Assembly: GCA_026387135.1 (NCBI GenBank)
Contig: JAPLMH010000139.1
Location: 1 to 13,984 of the forward strand
Reading direction: 5' to 3'
From: Candidatus Omnitrophota bacterium
Lineage (GTDB): Bacteria; Omnitrophota; Gorgyraeia; 2-01-FULL-45-10
Length of the DNA stretch: 13,984 bases
The number at the start of each line of letters is the position of its first letter. The first letter of the stretch is position 1. This document shows, one piece after another, positions 6,352-12,172 of the stretch. Made by a program: the position numbers and the translations under genes. Below the pieces are notes generated by a model. That model worked only from the letters and a program-made list of their open reading frames with translations. It was not told the DNA's origin and did no database searches.

Positions 6352-7644
6352 GTGACCTATCTTCCTATACTGGAGATGTACGACTTCAAACTTGGAAGAT
6401 CGCAGGCGTTCAACGTTTTGACAAATATTTCCACTCTTCTTCCCCCCATGAAAAGACTTCTCACGCTTACATCAATAAAGGACGAATATATCAAGATAGG
6501 ATCCAGAAGGATAAAGGTCGAGTGCCTTATAATAAAGATAAGGAACTCTCCTCAGGGAATGCTCTGGGTGACAAAGTCCGGCAGAAGCATTGTAAAGATA
6601 GAGTTCCCGGACCTGAAGCTTAAGATAACCAGAACGTTCTCTATAAAAAAGGTTAACGAGGTAGGCTGCCCTATAACCAAGAACGATCTTTACGATGAGG
6701 AGGCTGTAAAGTTCAACAACAAAAAGATCTTGCTTGAAGGAACTCTCACCATTCCAAAGAAGAGCTCTCCGGTCCCTGCGGTGCTATTGTTGGGCGGAAT
6801 GAATGGTTCAGACCGCGAGGAGCAGGGGCTCTTTACTCAATTAGCAGGTCGGTTGGGCGAGTCAGGTTTTGTTGTTTTAAGGTTCGACGGACGAGGTATA
6901 GGGTCCTCAGGTGGCTCAAGCCTATCGGCCACCAGCGGTGAGCATTACGAAGACAGTATGGCCGCTCTGGATTATCTATTGAAAAGAAAAGAGGTGGACG
7001 CCGAAAAAATAGCCATTATAGGACACGGCGAAGGGGCGTTCTTTGCCTCGAAACTTACCCCGGATAAAAAGAATATAAAGGCACTTATACTGATGTCCCC
7101 CGTGATATCGCCCGGAGGCGAAACTGGCATCAGCTTCGATAATCTCAATGAGATGGCAAAAAAATTAAAATGGGACGATCAATACTTTAAGCTGGCCATG
7201 AAATCCCGCATGGAGACCATAGAAATGGTAAAGAAGTCCAAAGGGGACTGGATATCTCTCCTGAGGATCAGGTGCTTCTTAAAAAAACTTAGGGAGGATC
7301 TGGAGATAAACCCCATAGATATCATAAGAAAAGTGGAAGCGCCCGCGCTGATACTACACGGCAAGGAGGATGAGCTGGTTCCCGCCAAGGCCGCATCTAC
7401 GATAGATAAGGCGCTCGAAGATAGCGGGAACGCCAATCATAAGTTGATATATTACGGATATTTAGGGCATTTTTTCGGTAAGATCACTACAGATGGCCTA
7501 TCCAGGATGCATTACTCTGTGGATGAGAACGTCCTGTCGACCATAAGCAAGTGGCTCGATGAGAACCTGTCGAAAATAGATTTGACTTTACGTACAGGTT
7601 ATGATATACTCCCTGTAAATAACGAGAAAGAGGGGGGTGAATAA
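6352..7644 (+). CDS. alpha/beta-hydrolase-fold protein, C-terminal piece, nucleophile Ser replaced by Gly
   Basis: In frame with the 5923 gene after the TGA. Residues up to about 120 of this piece finish the DUF3108-like domain (LPILEMYDFKLGRSQ, LLPPMKRLLTLTSIKDEYI, GMLWVTKSGRSIVKIE). An alpha/beta-hydrolase domain follows: VPAVLLLGGMNGSDREEQG, VVLRFDGRGIGSSGG, the elbow IIGHGEGAFFASKL, the acid-loop region ALILHGKEDELVPAKAA, and the His region GYLGHFFGK. The elbow should read GHSxG but is GHGEG; the Gly codon GGC is at 7027-7029. With no nucleophile Ser, normal esterase or peptidase chemistry is not expected. The possible GTG restart at 6352 has GAAGG upstream but would lack the signal anchor. 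The promoter of the next gene lies in its last 60 bp. Confidence 0.72.
   Translation: MTYLPILEMYDFKLGRSQAFNVLTNISTLLPPMKRLLTLTSIKDEYIKIGSRRIKVECLIIKIRNSPQGMLWVTKSGRSIVKIEFPDLKLKITRTFSIKKVNEVGCPITKNDLYDEEAVKFNNKKILLEGTLTIPKKSSPVPAVLLLGGMNGSDREEQGLFTQLAGRLGESGFVVLRFDGRGIGSSGGSSLSATSGEHYEDSMAALDYLLKRKEVDAEKIAIIGHGEGAFFASKLTPDKKNIKALILMSPVISPGGETGISFDNLNEMAKKLKWDDQYFKLAMKSRMETIEMVKKSKGDWISLLRIRCFLKKLREDLEINPIDIIRKVEAPALILHGKEDELVPAKAASTIDKALEDSGNANHKLIYYGYLGHFFGKITTDGLSRMHYSVDENVLSTISKWLDENLSKIDLTLRTGYDILPVNNEKEGGE
7582..7610 (+). promoter_or_regulatory. promoter for TIGR04073 copy 2, inside the hydrolase 3' end
   Basis: TTGACT (7582-7587), a 17-bp spacer, then TATACT (7605-7610), 36 nt before the TTG start at 7646. 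It has the same spacing and the same -10 as the promoter of the paralogue at 731. It lies wholly within the preceding coding region. Confidence 0.75.
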
Positions 7645-7645
7645 A

Positions 7646-8008
7646 TTGAAAAAGTTATTTTGTGCGGCAATTATAATTTTATTTGTGATCTCGGTAGTGG
7701 GTTTGTCATATGCTGAGACAAGCTACGATACACATAAGGTATCAGGGCCTATGGCGAAGGCAGAGAGAGGGGCAAAGAACCTTCTCATCGGCTGGACCGA
7801 TATACCGGTATCCGTATGCGAAACTACGATGGATACCAAGAACGCGGCGTTGGGCCTGTCAGTAGGGTTGTGGCAGGGGTTCAAGAAAGCTTTTCCAAGA
7901 ACTATTTCAGGGTTAGTCGATCTAGTTACATTCGCTATTCCTGATTATGGGAAGAGCCCGGTGAAACCTGATCCACTCACTGAGCCTTCAACGGCAGCCA
8001 GTAAATAA
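7646..8008 (+). CDS. secreted TIGR04073-family protein, copy 2
   Basis: A 120-residue exported protein reading MKKLFCAAIIILFVISVVGLSYA as signal peptide, then mature sequence with the family pattern AERGAKNLLIGWTDIPVSV, AALGLSVGLWQGFKKAFPRT and ISGLVDLVTFAIPDY. It resembles the protein at 731 (RG.aN...GW...P, G...G...G, TF..P) with a short Thr/Ser/Pro tail. I place the start at TTG 7646 because the strong AGGGGGGTG ribosome site ends 6 nt before it and it gives a classic MKKL signal peptide. The in-frame GTG at 7637 lies inside that ribosome site and is the alternative. With its own promoter and a strong terminator, this is a single-gene transcription unit. Function is unknown. Confidence 0.8.
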   Translation: MKKLFCAAIIILFVISVVGLSYAETSYDTHKVSGPMAKAERGAKNLLIGWTDIPVSVCETTMDTKNAALGLSVGLWQGFKKAFPRTISGLVDLVTFAIPDYGKSPVKPDPLTEPSTAASK

Positions 8009-8028
8009 AAAGTGCTTTTTTATTCATG

Positions 8029-8065
8029 CAGGGCTATTTGCTTAAAGCGAATAGCCCTGTTTTTT
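8029..8065 (+). terminator. strong factor-independent terminator after TIGR04073 copy 2
   Basis: CAGGGCTATT (8029-8038) pairs perfectly with AATAGCCCTG (8050-8059), with inner GC/GC pairing possible, and is followed by six T (8060-8065). Confidence 0.92.
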
Positions 8066-8071
8066 ATACTA

Positions 8072-8100
8072 TTGACTGATATTTAGATATATGCTATCAT
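8072..8100 (+). promoter_or_regulatory. promoter giving a nearly leaderless PilZ transcript
   Basis: TTGACT (8072-8077), a 17-bp spacer, then TATCAT (8095-8100). Transcription would start at about 8106-8108, only a few bases before the ATG at 8111, leaving no room for a ribosome site. It lies directly after the terminator at 8029-8065, so this is a fresh transcription unit. Confidence 0.6.
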
Positions 8101-8110
8101 CCCTATTGCT

Positions 8111-8497
8111 ATGAAGATGAAAGACAGGCTTATAGAGAGAAGGAAGTACATAAGGTTAAAGGCCCCTGTCTCCGTTACTTACACGGCCCCGAATACGGGC
8201 GTCGTACATAGTTCGGTGACCAAGGATATATCTGTGGATGGCTTACGGCTGGAAACGAAGGCCGGGGATATAGAGAAAGGCGCCGCGCTGGAATTAAAGC
8301 TGGACCTTTACGGTGGTAATAGTCCGGTACACGCAAAAGGCAAAGTGATCTGGGTAAAACAGTTATCTCTGGAAGATGACGCGCCCTGCGACGTGGGCAT
8401 TGAGCTTACCGAGATAGAGGAAGATAATAAAAATACTTTTCTGAAGTTCTTGTGCGATCTGATATATAACCTACCTAAGGAGAGCGAAAATGTCTAA
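8111..8497 (+). CDS. PilZ domain protein (PilZ-5)
   Basis: A 128-residue stand-alone PilZ domain. The motifs are intact: RxxxR at R11-R15 (IERRKYIRLK) and DISVDG at 39-44. The usual VIWVKQ strand and DVGIELTEI segment follow, with a C-terminal helix. No Shine-Dalgarno precedes ATG 8111 (upstream bases are CCCTATTGCT), and the promoter places the mRNA 5' end next to it, so initiation may be leaderless. A second in-frame ATG at 8117 is the alternative start. The gene overlaps the next one by 8 nt; the ribosome site AAGGAGAG for that lipoprotein is inside this gene's 3' end. Confidence 0.87.
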   Translation: MKMKDRLIERRKYIRLKAPVSVTYTAPNTGVVHSSVTKDISVDGLRLETKAGDIEKGAALELKLDLYGGNSPVHAKGKVIWVKQLSLEDDAPCDVGIELTEIEEDNKNTFLKFLCDLIYNLPKESENV

Positions 8498-8828
8498 TAA
8501 AGGCCTTATAGCTATTATCGCGGTATTCATGCTGTCAGTATTTGCATATGGCTGCTCAATGCTTGAATCCATACCAAGCCCGGGAGAGGTGATGAAATAC
8601 CCGCTCGGAAAGACCACTTTGAGGGTGGGTATGACCAAGCAGGAGGTTGAATCCAAGTGGGGAAGGCCGGACTCGGTCAGCACCATAGAGGACAAGAAAA
8701 GATGGCCGGACCCACGCGAGATGTGGACATACAATCCACAAACCTCATCCATACCGATAGATGCCGACTATCTCTCCAAGACCAGAAAGCTCTACTTCGA
8801 TGGAAACTACCTGACCGATCAGGAATGA
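8490..8828 (+). CDS. SmpA/OmlA (BamE)-like lipoprotein
   Basis: A 112-residue protein. The N-terminal signal (residues 5-19, GLIAIIAVFMLSVFA) ends in AYGC with Cys22, an imperfect lipobox. Residues 42-64 (TTLRVGMTKQEVESKWGRPD) match the SmpA/OmlA-type repeat GMT..eV...wG.Pd found in BamE and in related small envelope lipoproteins. The remainder (REMWTYN, then RKLYFDGNYLT) fits the usual closing strands. It is probably an outer-membrane or periplasmic lipoprotein; a true role in the Bam complex is not shown. The start is set by AAGGAGAG 5-6 nt upstream. It overlaps the PilZ gene and is followed 28 nt later by panD. Confidence 0.75.
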   Translation: MSNKGLIAIIAVFMLSVFAYGCSMLESIPSPGEVMKYPLGKTTLRVGMTKQEVESKWGRPDSVSTIEDKKRWPDPREMWTYNPQTSSIPIDADYLSKTRKLYFDGNYLTDQE

Positions 8829-8856
8829 TCTGACGAACAGCGGAATATCCCATATC

Positions 8857-9213
8857 ATGTTAAGAATAATGTGCAAATCAAAGATCCATCGCGCGACTAT
8901 AACCAAGTCGGATCTGCATTACAACGGAAGCATAGGCATAGATAAGAAGCTTCTCAAGGCGAGCAACATATATCCCAACGAAATAGTCCAGGTGGTCAAT
9001 ATAAACAACGGAGCGCGTTTCGAAACCTACGCTATAGCAGAGCCTGCAGGCTCCGGAACTATAGGCCTATACGGCGCTGCAGCCCATCTCGGAAAACCCG
9101 GAGACCTCGTAATAATACTATCATACGGCCTGATCGATGACGCAAAAGCAAAAAAAATCAAGCTCATCGCATTAAAGGTCGACAATAATAACAAGATCAA
9201 GAGAACGAAATAA
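8857..9213 (+). CDS. panD: aspartate 1-decarboxylase
   Basis: A 118-residue pyruvoyl-dependent enzyme making beta-alanine from L-aspartate for pantothenate and CoA synthesis; cytoplasmic. The proenzyme cleavage site is visible at G24-S25 (HYNGSIGID), where Ser25 becomes the pyruvoyl group. Other family marks are KIHRATIT near the N-terminus (with K9), ALVxVxN-like QVVNINNGARFETYAI, the AEPAGSGTIGLYGAAAHLGKPGD core and the VIILSYG strand. Length is normal. The ribosome site is weak, and the start is set by the match MLRIMCKSKIHR to the family N-terminus. It is 2 nt upstream of def, so the two are co-transcribed. No other pantothenate gene is in the window. Confidence 0.95.
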   Translation: MLRIMCKSKIHRATITKSDLHYNGSIGIDKKLLKASNIYPNEIVQVVNINNGARFETYAIAEPAGSGTIGLYGAAAHLGKPGDLVIILSYGLIDDAKAKKIKLIALKVDNNNKIKRTK

Positions 9214-9215
9214 TA

Positions 9216-9695
9216 ATGGCGTCAATGGAGATAAAACGCTTTCCGGACCCTGTATTGAGAAGAAAGGGCGAGGATGTTAAGAGTATAGGCAAGAGCGAAA
9301 AGAAAGTGCTCTCCGATATGGCTGAGACCATGTATCTGAAAGGCGGCGTAGGCCTTGCAGCCATCCAGGTCGGGATTCACAAAAATATGGTGGTCATAGA
9401 TATAGGTGACGGTATCATGAAGATGGTAAATCCCGTAATATTAAAGAGAGAGGGCAGCGAAGTACAAGAAGAGGGATGCCTGAGCGTTCCGGAGAAATGC
9501 ATTAACATTAAAAGATCGAAAAAGGTCGTGGTGGACTATCTAAATGAGGACGGCCAGGCGGTCAGACTTTCAGCCGAGGGGCTTCTTGCCAGGGTCGTTC
9601 AGCATGAGATAGACCATCTCTTCGGGAAGCTTATAGTCGATTATTTGAGTCCATTAAAAAAGATATGTAACTCCTTGACAACACGTAGATTATGA
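9216..9695 (+). CDS. def: peptide deformylase
   Basis: A 159-residue metalloenzyme that removes the formyl group from the N-terminal Met of new proteins. All three motifs are present: GVGLAAIQVG (44-53, with Gln51), EEGCLSVPE (85-93, with metal ligand Cys88), and QHEIDHLFGK (129-138, with metal ligands His130 and His134 and catalytic Glu131). The active site looks complete. An N-terminal FPDPVLRRKGEDV segment is typical. It follows panD by 2 nt; an in-frame ATG at 9225 is a possible alternative start. No fmt gene is adjacent. Its last codons contain a strong promoter (9675-9703) for the downstream RNA/cold-shock unit. Confidence 0.95.
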   Translation: MASMEIKRFPDPVLRRKGEDVKSIGKSEKKVLSDMAETMYLKGGVGLAAIQVGIHKNMVVIDIGDGIMKMVNPVILKREGSEVQEEGCLSVPEKCINIKRSKKVVVDYLNEDGQAVRLSAEGLLARVVQHEIDHLFGKLIVDYLSPLKKICNSLTTRRL

Positions 9696-9703
9696 TATAT
9701 ACT
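9675..9703 (+). promoter_or_regulatory. near-consensus promoter for the RNA/cold-shock unit
   Basis: TTGACA (9675-9680), a 17-bp spacer, then TATACT (9698-9703). It begins inside the last codons of def. Predicted transcription start is about 9710, 177 nt before the cold-shock-like ATG. Confidence 0.82.
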
Positions 9704-9709
9704 TATTGC

Positions 9710-9799
9710 ATTAGTTAAATAGGTACTTAGTGCAAAATATTGAATTTATAGGGTTTTAATGCCATTCAGGGCTTTAGGTAAAGTCTTGAGTGGCTTTTT
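9710..9799 (+). ncRNA. putative structured leader RNA or small RNA, about 90 nt
   Basis: A near-consensus promoter at 9675-9703 and a strong terminator at 9761-9799 bracket about 90 nt with no coding sequence. Near the 5' end TTGCATTA (9706-9713) can pair with TAGTGCAA (9728-9735); how much of this is in the RNA depends on the exact start. It could be a free small RNA or an attenuated leader of the cold-shock-like gene at 9887, whose mRNA would need readthrough of the terminator because no second promoter is evident. I recognise no known RNA family. Confidence 0.45.
9761..9799 (+). terminator. long-stem factor-independent terminator or attenuator
   Basis: GCCATTCAGGGCTTT (9761-9775) pairs over its whole length with AAAGTCTTGAGTGGC (9780-9794), with three G-T pairs, around the loop AGGT. 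Five T follow (9795-9799). It ends the panD-def transcript and any RNA started at 9710. Confidence 0.85.
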
Positions 9800-9848
9800 G
9801 TTTGCTGTTGTTTGAGTACGGCAAACAACCCCGCCGCTTTTTGGCGGG
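9800..9848 (+). promoter_or_regulatory. two further hairpins in the cold-shock-gene leader
   Basis: GTTTGCTG (9800-9807) pairs with CGGCAAAC (9819-9826), and CCCGCC (9830-9835) pairs with GGCGGG (9843-9848). Together with the terminator stem they make three consecutive stem-loops ahead of the ribosome site AAGGTGGTG (9868-9876). A structured long 5' leader is characteristic of cold-shock genes; temperature control is inference. Confidence 0.5.
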
Positions 9849-9886
9849 ATAGAGCGCTATACCATAGAAGGTGGTGAGTGATTTAA

Positions 9887-10045
9887 ATGGCACAGGGAAC
9901 AGTAAAGTGGTTCAATGACAAGAAGGGTTTTGGCTTCGCAATAGAAGGCGAGGGCTATAAGAGCTTGAAGGAAGGCGATAAGGTCCAGTTCGAGATCGTC
10001 AAGGGCCCCAAGGGTGACCAAGCAACAAAAGTTACGAAAATATAA
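9887..10045 (+). CDS. cold-shock domain protein lacking the RNP-2 segment
   Basis: A 52-residue frame. It opens MAQGTVKWFNDKKGFGF, the CspA-family N-terminus with RNP-1 (KGFGF). It then jumps directly to AIEGEGYKSLKEGDKVQFEI and closes VKGPKGDQATKV, the normal family C-terminus. CspA proteins are usually 65-70 residues; the missing ~15 residues are the loop plus the strand carrying RNP-2 (VFVHF). The reading frame is kept, so this is an exact multiple-of-three deletion. Without that strand the OB-fold would be incomplete and nucleic-acid binding doubtful. It could be a decayed copy, an assembly collapse, or a functional miniature. The ribosome site AAGGTGGTG precedes the ATG by 10 nt, and the leader carries multiple hairpins. 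Confidence 0.8.
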   Translation: MAQGTVKWFNDKKGFGFAIEGEGYKSLKEGDKVQFEIVKGPKGDQATKVTKI

Positions 10046-10053
10046 ACTAACTT

Positions 10054-10083
10054 TTGCAGGCTTCACTATAGTAATTGTATAGA
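10054..10083 (+). promoter_or_regulatory. possible weak promoter for the YqeY-type gene
   Basis: TTGCAG (10054-10059), an 18-bp spacer, then TATAGA (10078-10083). It lies in the AT-rich gap after the cold-shock gene. The match is modest, and readthrough from upstream is equally possible. Confidence 0.35.
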
Positions 10084-10144
10084 TATTTTTAAAATCTCTT
10101 TTTACCGCAAAAATAAAGATGATTTTTAGTGGGAGGAGTTTTGT

Positions 10145-10597
10145 TTGCTTATGGATACTTATGAGAAACTAGAGTCACAGATGAAAGAGGCTATGAAGCA
10201 GAGAGACAGCCTTAGGTTATCTGTGCTTCGTATGGCGATAGCGGCCGTCAGAAATACAGAGATAGTTAAAAAAGTTAAAAAGCTCGAAGAGGGTGATGTG
10301 ATACAGGTCATACAGAGGATGATAAAGGAGCACCGGGAGTCTATAGCTCAGTTCGAGAAGGGCGGCCGGACGGATCTCGTGGATAAGGAAAAACTGGAGC
10401 TCGAGGTTCTGCAAGGATATGTTCCGAAAGAGATGAGCGAGGAAGAGTTGACGTCTATCCTGAAGGCGGCTGTGCAGGAATCCGGATTCACATCCAAGGC
10501 CGACGCGGGTAAAGTCATGAAGATAGTGATGGAGAAAGTAAAGGGAAAAGCTGACGGCAAGATAGTCAACAGGATAGTGATGTCCCTGCTTAAATAA
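10145..10597 (+). CDS. GatB/YqeY domain protein
   Basis: A 150-residue all-helical YqeY-type protein. Family marks are LESQMKEAMKQRDSLRLSVLRM at the start, the RMIKEHRESIAQFEKGGR(T)DL segment, EKLELEVLQGYVPKEMSEEEL, and DAGKVMKIVMEKVKGKADGK. The domain is related to the tRNA-binding tail of GatB, but stand-alone YqeY proteins have no firmly assigned role. Length is normal. GGAGGAG (10132-10138) fits a TTG start at 10145 (6 nt spacing) better than the ATG at 10151 (12 nt); either gives the same domain. The next gene follows after 14 nt. Confidence 0.92.
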   Translation: MLMDTYEKLESQMKEAMKQRDSLRLSVLRMAIAAVRNTEIVKKVKKLEEGDVIQVIQRMIKEHRESIAQFEKGGRTDLVDKEKLELEVLQGYVPKEMSEEELTSILKAAVQESGFTSKADAGKVMKIVMEKVKGKADGKIVNRIVMSLLK

Positions 10598-10611
10598 AAG
10601 AGGGTATTTCG

Positions 10612-10971
10612 ATGACACAGCTCTCTTACATATTATTAGGTTTAGCCGCAGGCACGCTCAGCGGATTTATGGGACTTGGCGGAGGAATACTGCTTGCGCC
10701 GGCACTCGTCTACATATTCGGGTTGACCCAGCATCAGGCCCAGGGGACCTCTTTGGCCGTAATGATCCCACCCATAACTCTCCTGGCCGCTCTTAAGTAT
10801 TATCACAGTGGCAACGTAAGGCTTGATATAGCCCTATTTGTGGCCATTGGCTTCGTAGCGGGAGGCTTAGCGGGTGCAACTTTGGTCAACTGGGTCCCTG
10901 ACGCTCTATTGAAGAAGATATTCGGACTGATACTTCTTTTGGTAGGAATCAAGATGTTCGTTTTTACTTGA
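10612..10971 (+). CDS. half-size TauE/SafE (TSUP) family membrane protein
   Basis: A 119-residue integral membrane protein with about four hydrophobic segments. Its motif GTLSGFMGLGGGILLAPAL (residues 15-33) and GTSLAVMIPP (residues 45-54) are hallmark sequences of one TauE/SafE repeat. Full-size members (around 250 residues) contain two such repeats and export sulfite or related anions. A single-repeat protein would have to form a dimer to work. The frame ends cleanly with VGIKMFVFT and a TGA, so I read it as a natural half-size protein, not a truncation. The ribosome site is AGAGGG. It is 14 nt after the YqeY-type gene. The substrate is unknown. Confidence 0.87.
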   Translation: MTQLSYILLGLAAGTLSGFMGLGGGILLAPALVYIFGLTQHQAQGTSLAVMIPPITLLAALKYYHSGNVRLDIALFVAIGFVAGGLAGATLVNWVPDALLKKIFGLILLLVGIKMFVFT

Positions 10972-10996
10972 AAAAGCCTATCGCCTATTGTATATT
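10968..10996 (+). promoter_or_regulatory. promoter for the secreted helical protein gene
   Basis: TTGAAA (10968-10973), a 17-bp spacer, then TATATT (10991-10996), starting at the last codon of the TauE/SafE gene. The ribosome site AGAGGGG and GTG 11032 follow. Confidence 0.65.
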
Positions 10997-11031
10997 AAGA
11001 CCACAAAATCGGCAAAGGAAAGAGGGGTAAA

Positions 11032-11421
11032 GTGAAAAGGGTATCCTTAGTATTGACAGTGTCCATACTGATAATGTCCGTAATGTTTTCCTCACCTTCC
11101 TATGCCGCGGAAAAAGAAGGCTTCGGCACAAAAATTAAGAATTTCTGGATAAATCTATTATCATATCCGGCAAGAGTGACTGAGGAATCCGCCAGCGTCC
11201 TGGCCGATACGACGAAGAACGGGGTCGGCGTAGTCACGAACGAGATCAAGAGAGTCGCTGAAGTCGCTACCGGTGATGTGGCAAAGACCAAAGAGCTTAT
11301 AACCGAGCCGATAACGGGGACTACTGAAACTGTCGTAAAAGCTGCCGAGGATGTCATGAAGATCCCCTCGGAGGCGGCTAAAGAAGATACGGCGGCCCCG
11401 GCGGCAGAAACCGGTCAATAA
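11032..11421 (+). CDS. secreted amphipathic helical protein, unrecognised
   Basis: A 129-residue protein starting at GTG, with AGAGGGG about 8 nt upstream. Residues 1-25 form a clear signal peptide (KRVSLVLTVSILIMSVMF, then SSPSYA, before Ala). The mature part is predicted helical with repeated amphipathic stretches (VTEESASVLADTTKNGVGVV, EIKRVAEVATGDVAKTKELI, ETVVKAAEDVMKI), like Lea- or apolipoprotein-style proteins, and ends in an Ala/Pro/Glu tail. The early KIKNFWINLLSYPARVTE stretch is vaguely similar in layout to the TIGR04073 proteins here (about 15 residues into the mature form), but I would not assign it. It has its own promoter and terminator and is probably an abundant envelope protein. 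Confidence 0.68.
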   Translation: MKRVSLVLTVSILIMSVMFSSPSYAAEKEGFGTKIKNFWINLLSYPARVTEESASVLADTTKNGVGVVTNEIKRVAEVATGDVAKTKELITEPITGTTETVVKAAEDVMKIPSEAAKEDTAAPAAETGQ

Positions 11422-11432
11422 TATAAGGAAAG

Positions 11433-11471
11433 AGCCATATTTTTCTTTACAAAAGGGAGTATGGCTTTTTT
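11433..11471 (+). terminator. factor-independent terminator after the helical protein gene
   Basis: AGCCATA (11433-11439) pairs perfectly with TATGGCT (11460-11466). Weak inner pairing of CTTT with AAAG is possible, and a T run (11466-11471) follows. Confidence 0.8.
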
Positions 11472-11486
11472 ATATAGATCTAATAG

Positions 11487-12008
11487 ATGAGAAGTAAAAC
11501 ATTAATATTGGCTGTGATCGTGGCCGCTACGGTATCCGTCACGATACTTTTGCACGATCCGGTCTCTGCTTTACTGTACAGAGTAAGAGAGCCTTTCTTC
11601 TTGCGCCCCATAATCTCTGGCTCCTCCCAGATCATAGTGCGTAACGATGCGCATGGCGATGGCGAATTTGGGACAAAGAGGCGCAACGGCCGTTCACATA
11701 GCGGCATAGACATGCTGGCTCCCGTAGGGACGCCCGTATACGCGGCCAAGAGCGGGATAGCCTTCAGGGGCGAGGTTCCGACCGGGTACGGGAAGTACAT
11801 AATGATATATCACCCGGATGGATACCAGACGTACTACGGGCATCTATCCGACTGGGTTGCAGCATCGACTAAACATGTGCGCCGCGGCGAGCTTATAGGG
11901 TATGTCGGAAAGACGGGCAACGCGGCATCCAAATCGATGCAGCCGCATCTACATTTTGAGATCAGATTTAACGGGGAGCCTCAGGATCCCCGCAGGCTAA
12001 TGAAATAA
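11487..12008 (+). CDS. M23 family (LytM-type) metallopeptidase
   Basis: A 173-residue exported peptidase. An N-terminal hydrophobic segment (residues 5-22, TLILAVIVAATVSVTILL) acts as signal peptide or anchor. The M23 domain spans about 50-173 with FGTKRRNGRSHSGIDM (zinc ligands H71 and D75), YGKYIMIYHPDG, YYGHLSDW (H119), RRGELIGYVGKTGNA and QPHLHFEIR (H154, zinc ligand H156). All active-site residues are present, so it is likely an active endopeptidase that cleaves peptidoglycan cross-links in the periplasm. No coiled coil is attached. No ribosome site precedes ATG 11487, which directly follows the terminator; how it is transcribed is unclear. A weak TTTACA/TATATA pair overlaps the terminator. 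Confidence 0.92.
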   Translation: MRSKTLILAVIVAATVSVTILLHDPVSALLYRVREPFFLRPIISGSSQIIVRNDAHGDGEFGTKRRNGRSHSGIDMLAPVGTPVYAAKSGIAFRGEVPTGYGKYIMIYHPDGYQTYYGHLSDWVAASTKHVRRGELIGYVGKTGNAASKSMQPHLHFEIRFNGEPQDPRRLMK

Positions 12009-12030
12009 TACCATACATGGAGGGTTACTG

Positions 12031-12171
12031 ATGAAGAAGATAATCTTATTCGCGTTATTGGTGATCGTCTCTGCGGTCCTCTTCGGTTGCGGCGAAACGG
12101 TTTCCGGGGTAGGCAAGGACGTGAACAGGATGGGTCGTGGAGTAAGTACGTTCTTCTTCAGGCAGCCGTAG
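12031..12171 (+). CDS. entericidin-like small lipoprotein
   Basis: A 46-residue protein. MKKIILFALLVIVSAVLFGC is a lipoprotein signal with lipobox LFGC (Cys20). The mature part GETVSGVGKDVNRMG closely follows the entericidin A/B pattern (C-x-T-V-x-G-x-GKDV). It continues with RGVSTFFFRQP, a little longer than usual. Entericidins are tiny envelope lipoproteins of uncertain role, proposed as toxin/antidote pairs in enterics; only one is present here, so a paired system is not supported. The start is certain from GGAGGG (12019-12024) 6 nt before the ATG. It lies between the M23 peptidase (22 nt) and the STAS-PilZ gene (1 nt). Confidence 0.82.
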   Translation: MKKIILFALLVIVSAVLFGCGETVSGVGKDVNRMGRGVSTFFFRQP

Positions 12172-12172
12172 C

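Noticed and set aside
3944..7644. A variant genetic code in which TAG and TGA are sense codons
   Set aside because: TAG ends genes at 643, 1075, 4306, 4786 and 13749, and TGA ends genes at 8828, 9695 and 10971, all at positions that fit their families' lengths.
10612..10971. TauE/SafE gene as a truncated pseudogene
   Set aside because: No second-half repeat remains downstream, the frame ends cleanly, and a new promoter begins at its last codon, so a natural half-size protein is more likely.
12031..12171. Entericidin toxin/antidote pair
   Set aside because: Only one small lipoprotein is present; no second entericidin-like frame lies beside it.
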